64,000 bases of DNA, taken from positions 186,001 through 250,000 of the forward strand of contig CAWIVH010000015.1 in the NCBI GenBank assembly GCA_963839475.1. The letters are read 5' to 3'. The notes beneath the pieces are model-generated. The model was not told the DNA's origin. It made no database searches and saw only the letters and a list, made by a program, of their open reading frames with translations. This document shows positions 25,462 to 34,964 of this stretch, in pieces (within the stretch, counting starts at the first letter, position 1; each line of letters begins with the position of its first letter). The position numbers and the translations under genes are program-made. The DNA is from CAWIVH01 sp963839475. GTDB taxonomy: Bacteria > Acidobacteriota > UBA6911.

Positions 25462-26849
25462 AGCCAGCATTTAGAAGGACCGTCATCCTGCTCCTCGTTC
25501 TGGCAGCGAACACACTTGCCTTCGCGGCGTTCCTGCCCGAGCCGGAGAAACTGACCCTGAAAAACGGAATCACCGTGTTTTACCTCAGGAGCGAAAACCT
25601 TCCGCTGATCAGCCTGCGGATGTGGATCCGGGGAGCCGGGTTCGCCAGTGAATCCGCCGACCTCGAAGGGATAGCGAGCATGGCGTCGACACTTCTCATG
25701 AAAGGAACGGCGACCCGGAACGCGGAGTCCATCGCTGATGCCCTCGATTTCATGGGAGCGCGCTTCAGCGCCGGTGCCTACGATGAATATGCATCTGCGA
25801 GTGGTGAATGCCTGGTCGAACACTTTCCCAAACTCATGGAGATAGCCGCCGATTGCCTGATGAATCCGGCATTCAAGGAGGACGAGTTCAGCAAGGAGAA
25901 GAAAACACGGATCGACGCCCTGCGTGCCGCGAAGGACAATCCCGGAACGGCCGTGCGGTATTACTTCCAAAAGGCTTATTTTGGGGAGCATCCGATGGGT
26001 CACATTCGGACGGGCACGGAAACCGCCCTTAACAGAATGGTGACTGCCGATGTTAGATCCCACTACCTTAAATGCTACCGTCCGGAGCGGAGCACATTAG
26101 CTGTCGTTGGTGACATGGAGAAATCCCGGCTGATTGAAGTGTTGAACGCGACCATCGGCAATTGGAAACACCCGGGCTCCTCCTTGCCTCTCATTTCCAC
26201 GCCTCCCGTGCCGAAACCGGCCGGAAAAAAACTGGTTCTTGTGGACAAACCGGACGCAACCCAGGCCTACTGGATGCTGGGGGCTCCGGGCTATGCCATG
26301 GGAGACAGGGACACGCCACAGGCGGCCGTCATGAACACCCTGTTCGGCGGCAGGTTCACTTCCTGGTTGGGCACGGAACTGCGAATCAAGCGCGGCCTCA
26401 CCTACGGCGCGTCCAGCAATTTCATATCCTGGTCCAACGGAGGCCTGTTCAGCGCGAACTCCTATACGAAGAACGACAAGATAAGTGAAATGCTGGATAT
26501 CACGCTCGGCCTCCTGGACCAAGCGCGGAAAGATGGATTCTCCGCCGAGGAAATTACGAGCTCCAGGAACTACATTGAAGGACAATTTCCGCCGACGCTC
26601 GAAACCAACGGCAGCAAGGCGGACGCCTATGTCCGGCTAAGTTTTTACAATCTCGGACTAGATTATTACGACCGCTATCTTGCGGGCATCCGGAATGTTA
26701 CCCAATCTGCGGCGAAAGATGCGGCGAAACGTTGGATTCCCGAGAATGATTTTGTCCTGGTTGTTGTCGGCAAGGCTGCGGATATAAAATCCCAGCTGCA
26801 GAAGTATGGCACCTGGACGGAGAAGAAGATCAGCGACCCCGATTTCTGA
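25458..26849 (+). CDS. M16-family non-catalytic partner subunit
   Basis: A 463-residue M16 homologue with signal peptide (residues 1-23). Where the zinc motif should be, it reads LEGIASMASTLLMKGT, so the HxxEH residues are lost. The C-terminal half keeps the R/Y-type substrate-anchoring region (LRIKRGLTYGASS). This is the known division of labour in bacterial M16B pairs: one subunit holds the zinc, the other the R/Y pair. Its ATG overlaps the stop of the catalytic gene (ATGA), giving balanced synthesis. Confidence 0.92.
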   Translation: MKPAFRRTVILLLVLAANTLAFAAFLPEPEKLTLKNGITVFYLRSENLPLISLRMWIRGAGFASESADLEGIASMASTLLMKGTATRNAESIADALDFMGARFSAGAYDEYASASGECLVEHFPKLMEIAADCLMNPAFKEDEFSKEKKTRIDALRAAKDNPGTAVRYYFQKAYFGEHPMGHIRTGTETALNRMVTADVRSHYLKCYRPERSTLAVVGDMEKSRLIEVLNATIGNWKHPGSSLPLISTPPVPKPAGKKLVLVDKPDATQAYWMLGAPGYAMGDRDTPQAAVMNTLFGGRFTSWLGTELRIKRGLTYGASSNFISWSNGGLFSANSYTKNDKISEMLDITLGLLDQARKDGFSAEEITSSRNYIEGQFPPTLETNGSKADAYVRLSFYNLGLDYYDRYLAGIRNVTQSAAKDAAKRWIPENDFVLVVVGKAADIKSQLQKYGTWTEKKISDPDF

Positions 26850-26900
26850 AGAGCGGTCTTAGGCTCTTGAAAACCTCATTTCACCGTAGCGGGAGGTAGC

Positions 26901-28553
26901 TCACTTAGCCGTTTTTTGAATCGCGAAGAGCTGGTTCATGGTGGAGATGTAGAGAATACCGTTTGCGGCAACAGGTGAGCTGCTGATCGGCCTGTCGAGG
27001 CTGATTGTGTTGATGAGCTCCTTTTTCTTTCCGGCGCGAAAAACGAGGAGCTCTCCCTGCCTGGTAGCGAAATAAACCTTTTCATCCGCGAGCAAAGGCG
27101 AGGCCCAGATTTCATCCGCCACATCGTGGGTCCAGTATGGCTTGCCCGTTTCCACGTCAAGACAATGGATCTTCCGGCCGGTGTCGGCAATGAATACCAG
27201 CCCTCCGCCGATTGCCGGGGTGGCCATGACATGCCGCTCCATCGGGTAGGACCAGAGCCCGCCGTTTCTGCTGATGTCGCCGCCTTGCGCCGCGTCGAGG
27301 CACTTCAGCCAAGCCTGGTGTTTTCCCCACCACAAGTCGCCTCCCACAGTGACGAAGACGCGACCCTCGAAGAAAACCGGCATGGACATAATATTGCTGG
27401 GGCTCTCCCTGCGGTTACCGTTATAGAGATGGACATTATCCTTGGGCGAATCCGGGTCGCAGTCAAATTGCCAGACCTTTTTCAGGACGCCGATTCGCGC
27501 CGGGTTCGCAGACTCCTTTACGGCTGCCGATACTGGTTCGACCGAAGCGGCAGGGGAAGCATTGCTTTCCAGCGGCTCAAAGGCATAGACGATTCCGTCA
27601 CCTCCGCAAAAGAAAATAAGAGAACGCCCATTGACGATGCCCGAGGCGGGCGAGGACCATGTGCTATGAAAGATCCTCGGTCCTATATGTTCACCATCCG
27701 TTGCCACGAGATGTCCCGTTTCCTTATCGAGCACTATCAGGCTCGGTGCGTCCGGGGAATTGATTTTCTTGTGGGAATCGTCCACGCCGTTGGAAGTGTT
27801 GATGTAGAGGTATCGTCCATGCACCAGGATGGAAGTGTGAGCCGAATCGTGCTGGCGCACACCGCATTCTTTCACCGTGTCGAACAGCCATACGATGTCC
27901 GCATCTAACGGCGAGAGGGGGACCGGATCGGTTCCCGTTGGAACAGAATGCTGCGCTTCGCTGCGGTAAGGGCCATCGTTTCCGTTTGCCATTCCGAGGA
28001 GATCGAGGCATGCAACCTCCCCTCGATTTGTGACCACAAAAACCCGGTTGCCTTCCACCGTAACGGGGGAGCAGATTCCCGCCCGCGGCCAATCCCAGTA
28101 GATGCTTTCCGTCCGCTTGGGAACCACCAATTGCCAGAGAAACTTGCCGTCCTTTTCGTTGAAGCACATCAACACACCGCGATCCCCTTGGTGTTTGGGA
28201 TCGCGAGGGTTTCCGTTGTTGGTTCCGATAAAGACGCGTCCGCCTGCGATCACTGGGGTCGAATGAGTTTCCGTCCCGAGTTGTGCCAGCCATTTGATGT
28301 TCAATCCCGAAGCGGGATTGAACGAGTCGGCCAGTCCTTTTTCGTCTGATGCCATGTTGCGCGACCAGCGCTGTCCCCACTGGGCGCGATCTGCCGGCGT
28401 TGCATTCATTCCGAGGGCGATGACAGCCAAGGTCGTGGCAATCAGGGCAATGCGTGTCCGGCGCGGATTCTTCGCAAGGAGTTTCATGGGATTCTCGATC
28501 CTGAATTGCGGCTTATGGCGATGGGGCACGTCCTCATGGATCCCCGGCTTCAT
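26901..28553 (-). CDS. PQQ-type beta-propeller protein, exported
   Basis: A 550-residue protein made of repeated PQQ-like blades (GRVFIGTNNGNP, GVLMCFNEKDGKFLWQ, KIHCLDVETGKPYW). A hydrophobic signal (IALIATTLAVIALG) lies after residue 34. The upstream ATG at 28553 overlaps the lipocalin stop as ATGA, which favours coupling, but an internal ATG at 28487 gives a more normal signal peptide. Dehydrogenase-specific residues (disulfide of adjacent cysteines, catalytic Asp region) are not evident, so a scaffold or sugar/quinone-binding role is as likely as an enzyme. It shares fold type with the gene at 29334. Confidence 0.8.
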   Translation of the reverse strand: MKPGIHEDVPHRHKPQFRIENPMKLLAKNPRRTRIALIATTLAVIALGMNATPADRAQWGQRWSRNMASDEKGLADSFNPASGLNIKWLAQLGTETHSTPVIAGGRVFIGTNNGNPRDPKHQGDRGVLMCFNEKDGKFLWQLVVPKRTESIYWDWPRAGICSPVTVEGNRVFVVTNRGEVACLDLLGMANGNDGPYRSEAQHSVPTGTDPVPLSPLDADIVWLFDTVKECGVRQHDSAHTSILVHGRYLYINTSNGVDDSHKKINSPDAPSLIVLDKETGHLVATDGEHIGPRIFHSTWSSPASGIVNGRSLIFFCGGDGIVYAFEPLESNASPAASVEPVSAAVKESANPARIGVLKKVWQFDCDPDSPKDNVHLYNGNRRESPSNIMSMPVFFEGRVFVTVGGDLWWGKHQAWLKCLDAAQGGDISRNGGLWSYPMERHVMATPAIGGGLVFIADTGRKIHCLDVETGKPYWTHDVADEIWASPLLADEKVYFATRQGELLVFRAGKKKELINTISLDRPISSSPVAANGILYISTMNQLFAIQKTAK

Positions 28554-29098
28554 GGCTGGGGCTGAAGGGTTTTGCGCAAGCGTCCTACGTCGTAGTGCTG
28601 TTTTTTGAGGCGCTCCAGGATGCCGTCATAAACAGCCGGGTCCATTTGAGGTTTTCGACTCAGGATCCACAAATAGTTGCGATCGGGATGACCTACAACC
28701 GCATATTCATACTCGGTGCCCAGGTCAATAATCCAATAATCCCCTGAAAAGGGCCAGAAAAAGCGCACCTTCAGCCGGGCCTGGCTTTTGCGGTCTACAA
28801 TCCAGGCTTTTCCTTTGGCGTCCTTCACGGCTCCGTTCAAGGTTTCCTTCCGGCATTGGTTCAACACATCGATATTGCCATCTTTGCGCAACGTATAGGT
28901 GGCAGTGCTGGCCACGCAGCCTTTCTGAAACCACTGCGGGTAGCTGGCGATTTCGTACCATTTTCCCAGATAGCGGTTCAAATCCACCTGCGATACCGTC
29001 TCGAGGGGTGGAGCCTTTTCTGATTCGCTGGAATAGAGGGGATAAGTGAGGACCATCAGCACTGCCCAGACCGGCACAATCGGCTTTGCACGAACCAT
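28550..29098 (-). CDS. lipocalin (Blc-like)
   Basis: A 182-residue exported lipocalin. It carries the family signature GKWYE (45-49) after an N-terminal hydrophobic segment (about 7-22), and the closing motif YAVVGHPDRNYLWILSR typical of Blc/ApoD-like bacterial lipocalins, which bind lysophospholipids or fatty acids at the outer membrane. No lipobox cysteine is obvious, so it may be soluble and periplasmic. GGAGG before 29098 fixes the start; a longer frame reaches 29152. Its stop overlaps the start of the propeller gene. Confidence 0.92.
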   Translation of the reverse strand: MVRAKPIVPVWAVLMVLTYPLYSSESEKAPPLETVSQVDLNRYLGKWYEIASYPQWFQKGCVASTATYTLRKDGNIDVLNQCRKETLNGAVKDAKGKAWIVDRKSQARLKVRFFWPFSGDYWIIDLGTEYEYAVVGHPDRNYLWILSRKPQMDPAVYDGILERLKKQHYDVGRLRKTLQPQP

Positions 29099-29333
29099 TC
29101 CAGACGCCTCCCAAAATCGTCGGACGCACTCCGGATCTCCACCGGCATTCAACCTAGGCCCATAGGCCGGATAGTGTGCGCCTAATCTCGACCATTTTAT
29201 GCTGGCGGAGCGGAATCAGGACAAAAAAAGTATCGGCGGAGCAGGGTATCCAATCCATCCAGGCCGGGCGGGGAAAAATTAGATTCTAAAAAAGCAGACC
29301 AATTAGCGGCAACTGGTAATAGACTCTGGCGCT

Positions 29334-30584
29334 ATGAATTTACTGTTGTATCTCCTCGTTTTGTTGATTCCTTCTGCCGCGGCACAGGACAATCAGAATC
29401 CGGCAGCTCAATGGTCACGCTTTCGAGGGCCCAATGGCACCGGCCAGTCGGATGCCAAGGGCATCCCCGTCGAATGGGATGGAAAGGATGCCCTGCTTTG
29501 GAGATTGGCGATTCCGGGTAAAGGCAACTCTTCGCCGGTTGGCTGGGGCAGGAAGATTTTTCTCCAATCGGCGTCCGACAGCGGTCAGGAGCGCCTGCTA
29601 CTCTGTCTCGATGTGGAAGACGGGAAGGTCCTCTGGACTCGATTGCTACAAGGGTCCCCGAAACAGACTCATTTGAAGAACACTCTGGCTACCTCCACCC
29701 CTGCAGTCGATGCAGAGCGCGTTTACGCTTTGTCCTGGGATGGAGAGAGTCTGTTATTAAGTGCCTATGACCATGATGGCGGACCGGTTTGGGCGCGGGA
29801 CCTCGGGCCGTTTGTCGGGCAGCATGGAGCCGGTATCTCCCCCATTGTCTTTAACGGCAGGGTTTTTCTTGCCAACGACCAGGACGGGTCCTCATCCCTG
29901 CTGGCTTTGGACGCACATTCTGGAGAAAAGGCCTGGCAGGTTGCTCGCCCGGCCTTCGACGCGTGCTATTCCACCCCATTCGTGCTCGAGCGGCCCGGAA
30001 CGCCGGCCATCCTGCTGGTTGCCAGTTCCGCCGGGATTACAGCCTACGACCCCGGGACTGGCAAGGTAATATGGAACTGGGTCTGGACCTTCCGGAACAA
30101 GCCGCTGCGAACCGTGGCTTCGCCTGTATATGCGAATGGTCTGGTATTTGCGAATAGCGGTGAGGGGGGCGGAGCCCGTCACATGGTAGCAGTCAAAATT
30201 CCGCGCGATGAAACCGGCGCTCTGCCAGAACTGGCATGGGAAAGCACGAAGACGTTTCCCTATGTTCCCACCATGCTGGCCGTGGAAGATCGCATCTGCT
30301 GGGTCAACGATTCGGGGATTGCAGGCTGCAATGCTGCTGCGACGGGCGAGCCCGTGTGGATGGAACGCCTTGGCGGGTCTATGGTGGCTTCGCCGATTCT
30401 CATCGATGGCAAGGTTTTCTCGGTGAGCGAGGACGGCGATGTCTTCGTGTTTTCGGCCACTCCAGCCTTCCGGCTCCTGGCCAAAAACTCGATTGCGGAG
30501 GTCGTGCGCGCAACTCCCGCCGTGGTGGGCACTCGCCTGCTCATCCGAGGATCAACCCATCTTTTCTGCTTCGGCCGGAAATAA
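29334..30584 (+). CDS. PQQ-type beta-propeller protein, exported
   Basis: A 416-residue protein with a signal peptide (MNLLLYLLVLLIPSAAAQ) followed by the W-x-x-FRGPNGTG opening typical of the PQQ-like repeat proteins common in Planctomycetes and Acidobacteria, then about seven blades (LLLCLDVEDGKVLW, LLALDAHSGEKAWQ, ITAYDPGTGKVIW). Function is unknown; relatives are often annotated as quinoprotein-like or as part of polysaccharide-processing sets. It diverges from the lipocalin/propeller unit, sharing a 235-base promoter region (29099-29333). Confidence 0.85.
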   Translation: MNLLLYLLVLLIPSAAAQDNQNPAAQWSRFRGPNGTGQSDAKGIPVEWDGKDALLWRLAIPGKGNSSPVGWGRKIFLQSASDSGQERLLLCLDVEDGKVLWTRLLQGSPKQTHLKNTLATSTPAVDAERVYALSWDGESLLLSAYDHDGGPVWARDLGPFVGQHGAGISPIVFNGRVFLANDQDGSSSLLALDAHSGEKAWQVARPAFDACYSTPFVLERPGTPAILLVASSAGITAYDPGTGKVIWNWVWTFRNKPLRTVASPVYANGLVFANSGEGGGARHMVAVKIPRDETGALPELAWESTKTFPYVPTMLAVEDRICWVNDSGIAGCNAAATGEPVWMERLGGSMVASPILIDGKVFSVSEDGDVFVFSATPAFRLLAKNSIAEVVRATPAVVGTRLLIRGSTHLFCFGRK

Positions 30585-30619
30585 AGGAATCGGCATCAGG
30601 CCGGGATCCAACCCTAAAT

Positions 30620-31729
30620 TCACCGCATCAGCGCAGAAGCGCTCCACAGGATTGGAGCCTGGCCGTGAAGGTCGCCCAGAATGCGCGGACGGTTCAGGTA
30701 ATATTCCAGGTCATTAAGCTTGTTGGTGCCCGCGCAGACATTTGCGACATTGGCATTGCCGTCCAGGTTTTTCACCAGGCCCAGCCAGGCCGCACGGGCT
30801 GCTTTCCCGTAAGGGCCCGGGTCGAGCCAGCCTTTTTTCACCCCGGTGATCATCGCAAAGGCGAACATGCCGGTGCCCGATGTCTCGGACCAGGCTTCCG
30901 GCTTGTCGATGAGCTGGCGCCAAAGGCCATCCTCGCCCTGGTACTTCAGCAGCGACGACATCATCTTCCGGTATCCTTCCAGGATCCGGCCCCGCTGAGC
31001 GTGGTTTTCGGGCAGCGAACGAAGCAGTTCCGCCATTCCCGCTGCTACCCAGCCGTTGCCGCGGCTCCAGTAAAAAGGGGTGTCCGGCGCATGATAAAAA
31101 AGCCCATTTGGTTGCTGAAGTCTATCCAGATAAGCGGCCATGGTAAGTGCCGACCGGTCTATATATTTGGCGATGCCGGTCGCACGGTAGGCCTGAACCT
31201 GGACCGCGGTGATCATAAACATGTCGTCGATCCAATACCTGGCTTCACGGGTGATACCGTCGGGACCTGGATCATCCCATTGGCGGTCGGCAAAGTTCAG
31301 TCCCAGATCCAGATATTTCTTTTCCCTGGTCTGCAGGAATATTTCCAGGGGGACTGTGCCGAATACGCGAAAATCGACATGCGGGCTCTGGGAGATCATG
31401 CTCGATTCCGGGGGCGACATCAGCCGGTCAAATTTCCTGATCAGCCTTTCCTGCAAATCCTTATCACCGGCCAATTGAGCCACGGTCAGCGCGCCGTACC
31501 AGGTGCAGACCTCGGGGTAGATGATGCCGATGCTGGCTTTGCTGGGATCCGATAGCGCCCGGTACGGTCGCACGATAAAGTTTTCCGCCACCCGCCGGCC
31601 GACCGCCTGCGGCGAAGCTCCTTCCGGCCAGCTGCTGAAGATTTGCTCCTGTGCCATTCCCCGAGACGCTGCTGCAAGCGCCAGTGCCGTGGTGAAAAAA
31701 AGCATGCGTGCCCTGTTATTGTTGCGCAT
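30620..31729 (-). CDS. GH105-type unsaturated glucuronyl/rhamnogalacturonyl hydrolase
   Basis: A 369-residue exported glycoside hydrolase of the YteR/GH105 type: an (alpha/alpha)6 barrel with the catalytic-Asp segment RYWIDDMFMI and WSRGNGWVAAG. These enzymes hydrate and remove the delta-4,5-unsaturated uronyl residue left by polysaccharide lyases. A signal peptide is seen (residues 1-26, ending MAQ). It lies 30 bases downstream of a second GH105-like gene on the same strand, so the two likely form one operon. Confidence 0.88.
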   Translation of the reverse strand: MRNNNRARMLFFTTALALAAASRGMAQEQIFSSWPEGASPQAVGRRVAENFIVRPYRALSDPSKASIGIIYPEVCTWYGALTVAQLAGDKDLQERLIRKFDRLMSPPESSMISQSPHVDFRVFGTVPLEIFLQTREKKYLDLGLNFADRQWDDPGPDGITREARYWIDDMFMITAVQVQAYRATGIAKYIDRSALTMAAYLDRLQQPNGLFYHAPDTPFYWSRGNGWVAAGMAELLRSLPENHAQRGRILEGYRKMMSSLLKYQGEDGLWRQLIDKPEAWSETSGTGMFAFAMITGVKKGWLDPGPYGKAARAAWLGLVKNLDGNANVANVCAGTNKLNDLEYYLNRPRILGDLHGQAPILWSASALMR

Positions 31730-31759
31730 CTTGGGTTCCCTTCAGGATGACGTCCGTTT

Positions 31760-33136
31760 TTATCGGCTCGCATCGACCCGATAAAACTGAGTCGAGCTGT
31801 CGTTGATCTCGATCCGGAAATTCTTGAGCAGCTTAATCATTTCTCCCCCTGCGAGGAGCGCCGGCCCATAGCCATGGGCCGCGTAAACGTTGGTCGGCCG
31901 GTAATAATAAAAAGCCGGATCAAATCCCATCCCGGTCCCGACGCAGGTTCCTTCCACTTGTCCCTGCGAATTCACCTTTGTGGAAACGGCGTGCCAGCCC
32001 AATAGCGCCGCCGGCCCGTAAGCCAAAGGATCGATCCATCCCTCGTTGATGGCGTGAGCCATGCAATAGGTGTAAATGGCGGTGGCCGAAGTTTCGAGAT
32101 AGGAATCCGGCCGGTCCAGGAGCTGGTGCCAGAAACCGCTTCCCGATTGGCATGACGCCAGCCCCTTTAGATGCGCCCTCAGCAATTCCAGCATTTGAGG
32201 CCGGGCCGGGTGGTTTTCAGGCAGCACATCCAGCAGGTCAGAGGCGGCGAGGATGGCCCAACCGTTCGCACGTGCCCAGTGAAATTCGGGATGAATCTCC
32301 ATGCCTTGAACCCAGCCGTGCATGTAGAGTCCTTTGTTGCGGTTGAACATGCGCTGTGAAAACTGCCGCATCTGCTTCACCGCATCGTCGAAATAACTGG
32401 ATTCGCCGGTGAGTCTTCCCATTTCGGCCAGCGCGGGAACGCTCATATACAGGTCGTCGAGCCAGAGACTGTCAGGTTGAGGGCGGCTGCGCGCCAGCGT
32501 CCCGTCCGACAAACGCTGCTGCTTTGTGCTTATGTAATCTATAAATCGGTTGATGAGCGGGCGAACCTCCGCATTCACTCCGACGCGGGAGGCCCGAATG
32601 AGCGCGGCGCACATCGAACCCGAGTCATCCAGAGCACGCGGATCCAAAACTGACTGTAGAGGATTGGATGCCTTCGGATCGGCCTTGCGAAGCGCCCCAA
32701 AATGAGGCGCGATGTCAGCGATGAACGTGATCCGCTGTAAGGCATATTGTGTGAAATGAGGATCTCCGGTAGCCTCCCCGGACAAAAGCATTCCGGCGTA
32801 TACAACTCCCCACTCGTAGCTGATCAGGCGGAAGGTTCCAGGCTCAATTACAGAATCGAAATCGACTTTGGAAAAGTCGGTGACCGGTTCCCCGGTCTGC
32901 CGGTTGATAAGCCGGGCCGGTGTGGAAGAATCCAGGTAGATTCTGATCCTGCTTAGCACCTCCGTGACCTGCGCCGCTTGGATCGGACCATAGGGCACCG
33001 GATATTCGGGTTTGAGCAGGTGCAGCGGCGTATTGGAGTCGTTCTGTTTGACCGGTGTGCCCTGTCCATAGACCGAATAAGGCGTGGCGGCCGAAACAAA
33101 AAGGGCGATGAGTGAGAGAAGGACGGTTGGATTCAT
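31760..33136 (-). CDS. GH88/GH105-like glycoside hydrolase
   Basis: A 458-residue exported (alpha/alpha)6-barrel hydrolase. LWLDDLYMSVPALAEMGRL is the GH105 catalytic segment, and WARANGWAILA corresponds to the WSRGNGW site, with Ala for Gly. It has extra N-terminal sequence compared with its neighbour. A signal peptide ends near residue 25. Paired with the gene downstream, it probably acts on the same class of unsaturated uronic oligosaccharides, with different linkage or size preference; this is inference. Confidence 0.85.
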   Translation of the reverse strand: MNPTVLLSLIALFVSAATPYSVYGQGTPVKQNDSNTPLHLLKPEYPVPYGPIQAAQVTEVLSRIRIYLDSSTPARLINRQTGEPVTDFSKVDFDSVIEPGTFRLISYEWGVVYAGMLLSGEATGDPHFTQYALQRITFIADIAPHFGALRKADPKASNPLQSVLDPRALDDSGSMCAALIRASRVGVNAEVRPLINRFIDYISTKQQRLSDGTLARSRPQPDSLWLDDLYMSVPALAEMGRLTGESSYFDDAVKQMRQFSQRMFNRNKGLYMHGWVQGMEIHPEFHWARANGWAILAASDLLDVLPENHPARPQMLELLRAHLKGLASCQSGSGFWHQLLDRPDSYLETSATAIYTYCMAHAINEGWIDPLAYGPAALLGWHAVSTKVNSQGQVEGTCVGTGMGFDPAFYYYRPTNVYAAHGYGPALLAGGEMIKLLKNFRIEINDSSTQFYRVDASR

Positions 33137-33443
33137 GGCGTTTCCAGATCTAAATTAAACGAACCACAAAAATCGAACCAGGACGGCCTGTAATCCAATC
33201 ACGGGAATTATAGCCGCATGACCGTGGCCTTCCCGCATTGTATCAATCTGATCCTGGATTGGTGCTCAAAATCCGGATCAGATTCTTTTGCCGCTCATTG
33301 GATCGCAAGTATGGCGCTCCCCTGCCTCAGAAATGGAGAGGCGCCTCTTGAATTGAGTGTTGCGTCCCTGGATGACCGACCGTAACATGATCTTTGCCCA
33401 GCATGGCATCGTGCCTGCAAGATCAAAATCAAAAGGATTTCTG
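33137..33443. promoter_or_regulatory. divergent promoter region with a long inverted repeat
   Basis: This 307-base gap separates the GH105 pair from the kinase operon. AATCTGATCC (33245-33254) and GGATCAGATT (33275-33284) are perfect inverted repeats, extended inward by GGATT/AATCC with one bulge. This could be an operator for both units or a transcription-attenuating hairpin (TTCTTTT follows on the plus strand). Confidence 0.45.
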
Positions 33444-34964
33444 GTGCCCTTCGTTATCGGAATTGATGTCGGATCCTCTGCAACCAAGGTCGGGCTGGTG
33501 ACGCCGGAAGGGAACACCAGGATTGTGGTGAGGCATGCCTACCCAACGGAAGAGCCCCGGCCCGGCTTCAAGGAGCTCCATCCAGAGCTCTGGTGGAGCG
33601 CGGTGGTGGAAGGCCTTCGGGAGATTTGCGCAGGCGTGGCACCGCATGAAATCCTCGCGCTTTGTGCCATTGGACATATTTCCAGCCTGACATTCGTCGA
33701 CGCGAAGGGGAAGCCTGTCCGGCATTCTTTCGGATTTCAAGACCAGCGCGCGAGTCGAGAACTTGAACAGCTCTACAACCGCTTTTCCCGCGAGGACCTG
33801 GCTTCACGGCTTGGCATTGATCTTCCGCCTTCGCCGACATGGCCATTGCCGAGACTGCTCTGGCTGCAGAAGCACGAACCGGAGACCCTCAACCGAACCC
33901 GCTATTTACTGCAGGCTAAGGACTACATCAATCTGCGTTTGACAGGGGAATTCGCGAGCGACGCCTCGAGTAGCCGGGGGCTATCCGACCTGGGGAATGA
34001 TGGTGCAGCCGGGGCTGTGCTGGAAGGTTTAGGCATAAATCCGGAATGGGTCCCGCGGCTTCGCAGCTTCAGCGAGATTATCGGGAACGTTTCGGCGGAG
34101 GCCTCCGACATCACGGGTTTAAGACGCGGATTGCCGGTAGTTTGCGGCTGGAACGACCAGAATGCCTGTGTTCTGGGTAGCGGCGCAGTCGAACCGGGCG
34201 ACGGATTCAACATAACGGGCACCAGCGAACACATGGGCGTGGTGACAAGCCGGGCATATGCCAACTCGAGGGTAATGTGCGGGCCGTTTATTCATGGCAG
34301 GAAACTGTTGTATGGAGCGACCCTGAGCGGAGGTGGTTCACTGGATTGGTATCAGAGAACCTCGGGCCGGGCGCTTTCGGAGCTGATTTCTCTCGCGGCG
34401 TCGGTACCGTCGGGTTCCGAATCGCTGCTTTTCCTGCCCTATCTGGAAGGCGAGCGAGCCCCGATTTGGGACCTCAAAGCCTCAGGAGCCTTTGTCGGAC
34501 TGCGGACGCGGCACAACGAAGGACACATGGTGCGTGCCATCCTGGAAGGAGTCGCTTTCAGCCTCCGTCAAATCCGGGACTTGATCGAGGCCGAATCCGG
34601 CTATTCGACCGAGGAGGTGATAATCTGCGGAGGCGCTGCTCAGGGCCGGTTGTGGAACCAGATCAAGGCGGACATACTTGGGCGCACGGTCTCGGTTCCC
34701 TTGAACCCGGAAGCTGGTGTCCTGGGGGCGGCTATTCTGGCGGCCGTGTCCACCGGCTGCTACAGGGCCTGCGAAGTCGCTGCAGCAAATATGGTCCGGC
34801 AGGATTACAAACTGGCGCCCTTGCCGGACTCATCGGCCCGATACGAAAACCTTTACCAGGCCTATCAGGCGCTTTATCCGGCTCTCCGCGAGGTATCCCA
34901 CCAGCTCTATGAGGAATGTGAACGGCAGAATGCAGCAAGAGATGAAGGTGAGATCAATGGCTGA
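33444..34964 (+). CDS. FGGY-family carbohydrate kinase (xylulokinase-like)
   Basis: A 506-residue sugar kinase. Domain I starts FVIGIDVGSSATKVGL (phosphate-1 motif), and domain II has the adenosine-site region EVIICGGAAQGRLWNQI. The catalytic Asp lies in WNDQNACVLGSG. The GTG at 33444 has an AAAGGA site and places the Rossmann start at residue 3, which is usual for the family; the open frame extends to an ATG at 33357. The next gene begins inside its last codons. Sugar specificity is not determinable; xylulose, ribulose or a related ketose are the family's usual substrates. Confidence 0.88.
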   Translation: MPFVIGIDVGSSATKVGLVTPEGNTRIVVRHAYPTEEPRPGFKELHPELWWSAVVEGLREICAGVAPHEILALCAIGHISSLTFVDAKGKPVRHSFGFQDQRASRELEQLYNRFSREDLASRLGIDLPPSPTWPLPRLLWLQKHEPETLNRTRYLLQAKDYINLRLTGEFASDASSSRGLSDLGNDGAAGAVLEGLGINPEWVPRLRSFSEIIGNVSAEASDITGLRRGLPVVCGWNDQNACVLGSGAVEPGDGFNITGTSEHMGVVTSRAYANSRVMCGPFIHGRKLLYGATLSGGGSLDWYQRTSGRALSELISLAASVPSGSESLLFLPYLEGERAPIWDLKASGAFVGLRTRHNEGHMVRAILEGVAFSLRQIRDLIEAESGYSTEEVIICGGAAQGRLWNQIKADILGRTVSVPLNPEAGVLGAAILAAVSTGCYRACEVAAANMVRQDYKLAPLPDSSARYENLYQAYQALYPALREVSHQLYEECERQNAARDEGEING

